Below the pieces are notes generated by a model. It did not search any database and had not been told where the DNA came from. It saw only the letters and a list, made by a program, of their open reading frames with translations. A stretch of DNA of 15,908 bases from Deltaproteobacteria bacterium (lineage in GTDB: Bacteria > Desulfobacterota > JAENJC01), in assembly GCA_016844545.1 (NCBI GenBank), contig JAENJC010000005.1, positions 1 to 15,908 on the forward strand, given 5' to 3'. Position numbers and translations under genes: made by a program. Each line of letters begins with the position of its first letter. The stretch's first letter is position 1. Below, piece after piece: positions 13,719 through 15,908 of the stretch.

Positions 13719-15617
13719 ATGTCCCAGAACCAGGAAACTGCGTCCCACAATGACCGTAAACAGCGTTATGCTCTTGCCCTTGGAGCTCTGGGCGTAGTTT
13801 TTGGAGACATCGGGACAAGTCCGCTGTATGCCATGAAAGAGGCCTTTGCAGGCCCGCATTCCATAGTCGCTTCACCTGCTAACGTCCTGGGAGTTCTGTC
13901 AATAATCTTCTGGGTCCTCATCTTCGTTGTAGTCATCAAGTATTTGACATTTATTATGCGGGCGGACAACCGGGGGGAGGGTGGCATCCTGGCCCTCCTG
14001 GCCATATTGACGCCCCTTGGAGTACCAACGCTTCGCAGGCGCTCCATGTTGATCGCATTGGGCCTTTTCGGGTCCGCCCTCTTATATGGCGACGGTGTAA
14101 TTACACCCGCCATTTCGGTGTTAAGTGCCGTGGAGGGGTTGGAGGTTGCAACACCGGCCCTCTCTCACTTCGTAGTCCCCATAACCATAGCCATTCTTAT
14201 CCCTCTATTCCTCTTCCAGAATCGTGGGACAGGCCGGGTTGGAGCGATCTTCGGCCCCATTACCCTGATATGGTTCATTACTATCGCAGCAACGGGCCTG
14301 ACAGGGATAATAAAACACCCTCAGGTGATTGCCGCAATTAATCCTTTTTATGCAGTTGGGTTTTTTATCGAGAATGGCATTGTCTCCCTTCTCGTTCTGG
14401 GCTCTGTGGTCCTTGTAGTCACCGGGGCGGAAGCCCTTTATGCGGACATGGGGCATTTCGGCGTAAAACCCATCCGCCTCGGATGGTATGCGGTCGTTCT
14501 TCCTGCATTAACTCTCAACTACTTCGGACAGGGAGCGCTCTTGCTTTCTCACCCTGAAGCAATACAAAACCCTTTTTATGAGCTGGTTCCGTCATGGGGA
14601 CTGTATCCGATGATATGTTTAGCCACCCTTGCGACTGTTGTAGCTTCCCAGGCCCTCATCTCAGGCTCCTTTTCCCTCACCCGCCAGGCAGTCCAGCTTG
14701 GATACCTGCCCCGTGTCACTATCGGCCACACATCTGAAGTGACTGAAGGCCAGATATATATCCCTGAGGTAAACGCCTTCCTGATGGTCGCTTGCATAGC
14801 GCTTGTATTATTTTTTCAGAAATCTTCCAACCTTGCGGCGGCTTACGGGATGGCTGTAGTCGGCACCATGATTATAACCACCATCCTCTTCTACTACGTG
14901 GCCCGTGAAAAATGGAAGTGGAGCAATCCCCTGGCCGCTTCCCTGATGGCTCTTTTCCTGCTTATAGAAATACCGTTCTTTTTGGCAAACCTGATCAAGT
15001 TTATCCACGGAGGGTGGTTCCCTGTAGTTGTTGCAGCAGTCATTTACACCTTCATGTCAACATGGAAGAAAGGGCGCAAGCTGCTTTCAGAAAGCATGGA
15101 TTCCAGGAGCATGCCTATGGACCTTTTCCTGAGGGACACTTCCATTTCGGGCATTGAGCGCGTGCCGGGGACTGCTGTCTTTATGACCGGGAATCTGGAG
15201 GGTGTCCCCACAGTCCTGCTCCACCACCTTAAACATAACAAGGTACTGCATAAAAAGGTTGTGCTTCTGTCAATTCTGACCGAGGAGATACCAAAGGTTG
15301 ATCCAAGCGAACGCCTCCAGTTTAAGGCCTTGGGGACGGGTTTCTTCAGGATCACTGGCAGATACGGGTTCATGGAAACTCCCAACATTCCCGAACTGCT
15401 GGAAGGATGCAAGGGGCAGGAGGGTCTGGACTTCAGGATGGCGGTAACGACCTTCTACCTTGGAAGGGAAACACTTATCGCAAGGGGCAAAAAGGGAATG
15501 CCGCGCTGGAGGATGAAACTCTTTGCATTCATGTCCCGTAACGCCCTTGATGCTACGGCATTCTTTGGGATTCCACCTGGAAGAGTAGTTGAATTGGGTA
15601 TGCAGGTGGAATTATAA
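13719..15617 (+). CDS. kup: Kup-type potassium uptake transporter
   Basis: 632 residues, the normal length for KUP/HAK/KT proteins. About 12 membrane helices occupy the first 450 residues and a soluble C-terminal domain the rest. The family imports K+, usually with H+, across the inner membrane. Evidence: the signature ALGVVFGDIGTSPLYAMKEA (23-42), MRADNRGEGGILALLALL-like loop around residue 80, YGDGVITPAISVLSAVEGL (122-140), the GAEALYADMGHFG segment (about 236-248) and HGGWFPVVVA (about 430). In the C-terminal domain, RVPGTAVFMT is typical. The ATG at 13719 has GGAG 10 bases upstream; an ATG 10 bases earlier is out of frame. It has its own promoter after the antiporter gene. Convergent with the MBL-fold gene, 41 bases apart, with no obvious terminator between. 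Confidence 0.97.
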   Translation: MSQNQETASHNDRKQRYALALGALGVVFGDIGTSPLYAMKEAFAGPHSIVASPANVLGVLSIIFWVLIFVVVIKYLTFIMRADNRGEGGILALLAILTPLGVPTLRRRSMLIALGLFGSALLYGDGVITPAISVLSAVEGLEVATPALSHFVVPITIAILIPLFLFQNRGTGRVGAIFGPITLIWFITIAATGLTGIIKHPQVIAAINPFYAVGFFIENGIVSLLVLGSVVLVVTGAEALYADMGHFGVKPIRLGWYAVVLPALTLNYFGQGALLLSHPEAIQNPFYELVPSWGLYPMICLATLATVVASQALISGSFSLTRQAVQLGYLPRVTIGHTSEVTEGQIYIPEVNAFLMVACIALVLFFQKSSNLAAAYGMAVVGTMIITTILFYYVAREKWKWSNPLAASLMALFLLIEIPFFLANLIKFIHGGWFPVVVAAVIYTFMSTWKKGRKLLSESMDSRSMPMDLFLRDTSISGIERVPGTAVFMTGNLEGVPTVLLHHLKHNKVLHKKVVLLSILTEEIPKVDPSERLQFKALGTGFFRITGRYGFMETPNIPELLEGCKGQEGLDFRMAVTTFYLGRETLIARGKKGMPRWRMKLFAFMSRNALDATAFFGIPPGRVVELGMQVEL

Positions 15618-15658
15618 CAAGAGCATTGGCACTGTTTCTCTCAGGAATTATATAAGGG

Positions 15659-15908
15659 TTACTCTATGCCCGACACTTCCTCCACTGTCAGTTTCCCATT
15701 GCTCTCTTTTAGGTGCCCCATCCTGACCTTCGGGTCATGCTCAAATATCATAAGCCAGTGGCCTTTCAGGGCTTCTCTTAGAACCTTTCTCTTTACCTCC
15801 AGAAGCTCAAGGGGATACAGGTCGTAACCCATTATATATGGCAGAGGGACATGTGCCGCAGTCGGGATCATGTCCCCAAGATAAAATGCCGTTTTTCCAT
15901 CTGACTCG
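15659..15908 (-). CDS. MBL-fold metallo-hydrolase (C-terminal part; N-terminus beyond window)
   Basis: The frame is open from the window edge to the TAA at 15659: 82 codons, read from the first complete codon at 15907. It matches the end of a metallo-beta-lactamase-fold hydrolase: TAFYLGDMIPTAAHVPLPY gives the bridging Asp and following histidine, and LMIFEHDPKVRMGHL the last metal-ligand His. PYIMGYDLYPLELLEVKRK is typical of a group of uncharacterised bacterial MBL hydrolases. The HxHxDH site and the true start lie outside. An ATG within (15871) is internal, since the upstream codons are in frame and family-like. Substrate unknown. Confidence 0.82.
   Translation of the reverse strand, partial: ESDGKTAFYLGDMIPTAAHVPLPYIMGYDLYPLELLEVKRKVLREALKGHWLMIFEHDPKVRMGHLKESNGKLTVEEVSGIE

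Noticed and set aside
1..15908. CRISPR array, tRNA, rRNA or intact insertion sequence
   Set aside because: No regularly spaced repeats, cloverleaf sequences, rRNA-like stretches or complete transposase with paired ends were seen in reading the window.

Overview
The window reads as a bacterial chromosome segment of balanced base composition. The mix of genes suggests an anaerobic or microaerophilic lineage such as Nitrospirota or Desulfobacterota: a DUF1786 protein, a COG3357 regulator, short-form LeuD, K+-dependent pyrophosphatase, Kup and a small c-type cytochrome. This placement is an inference from gene content. I see no rRNA, tRNA, CRISPR array or intact mobile element.

Layout: (1) 1-4223 is housekeeping. 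A class V aminotransferase/cysteine-desulfurase-like gene (cut by the window edge) and an isochorismatase-like hydrolase lie on the minus strand. They diverge from a DUF1786 protein and uvrC on the plus strand. Several start codons here sit directly at the expected transcription start of a good sigma-70-type promoter, without a Shine-Dalgarno sequence, which points to leaderless mRNAs. (2) 4220-5852 holds leuB and leuD (leucine biosynthesis) on the minus strand, tail-to-tail with uvrC. leuC is not beside them. (3) 6072-6401 is a small HTH plus zinc-ribbon regulator, divergent from leuD. (4) 6402-8740 is an accessory, more AT-rich stretch: an Old Yellow Enzyme family reductase, a truncated REP-associated transposase, a PilZ-like gene overlapping it, and the C-terminal stump of an isoprenylcysteine-methyltransferase-like gene. 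(5) 8741-10223 carries a tRNA-dihydrouridine synthase and a periplasmic cytochrome c. (6) 10385-15617 is an ion-transport block: membrane pyrophosphatase (hppA), a Na+/Ca2+-exchanger-like antiporter and Kup. (7) 15659-15908 is the C-terminal end of an MBL-fold hydrolase on the minus strand.

How genes may work together: the pyrophosphatase carries residues of the K+-dependent class and the glutamate position typical of Na+ pumps. A K+ importer and a cation antiporter lie just downstream, so the block could couple PPi hydrolysis, Na+ (or H+) export, cation exchange and K+ supply. Each of the three appears to have its own control region: a palindrome before hppA, a promoter-plus-terminator leader before the antiporter, and a near-consensus promoter plus inverted repeat before kup.

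No clear undescribed multi-gene system is present. The points most worth checking are the run of apparently leaderless promoters, the missing PLP lysine in the first gene, the possible attenuator before the antiporter, and the transposase remnant joined to the PilZ-like gene.
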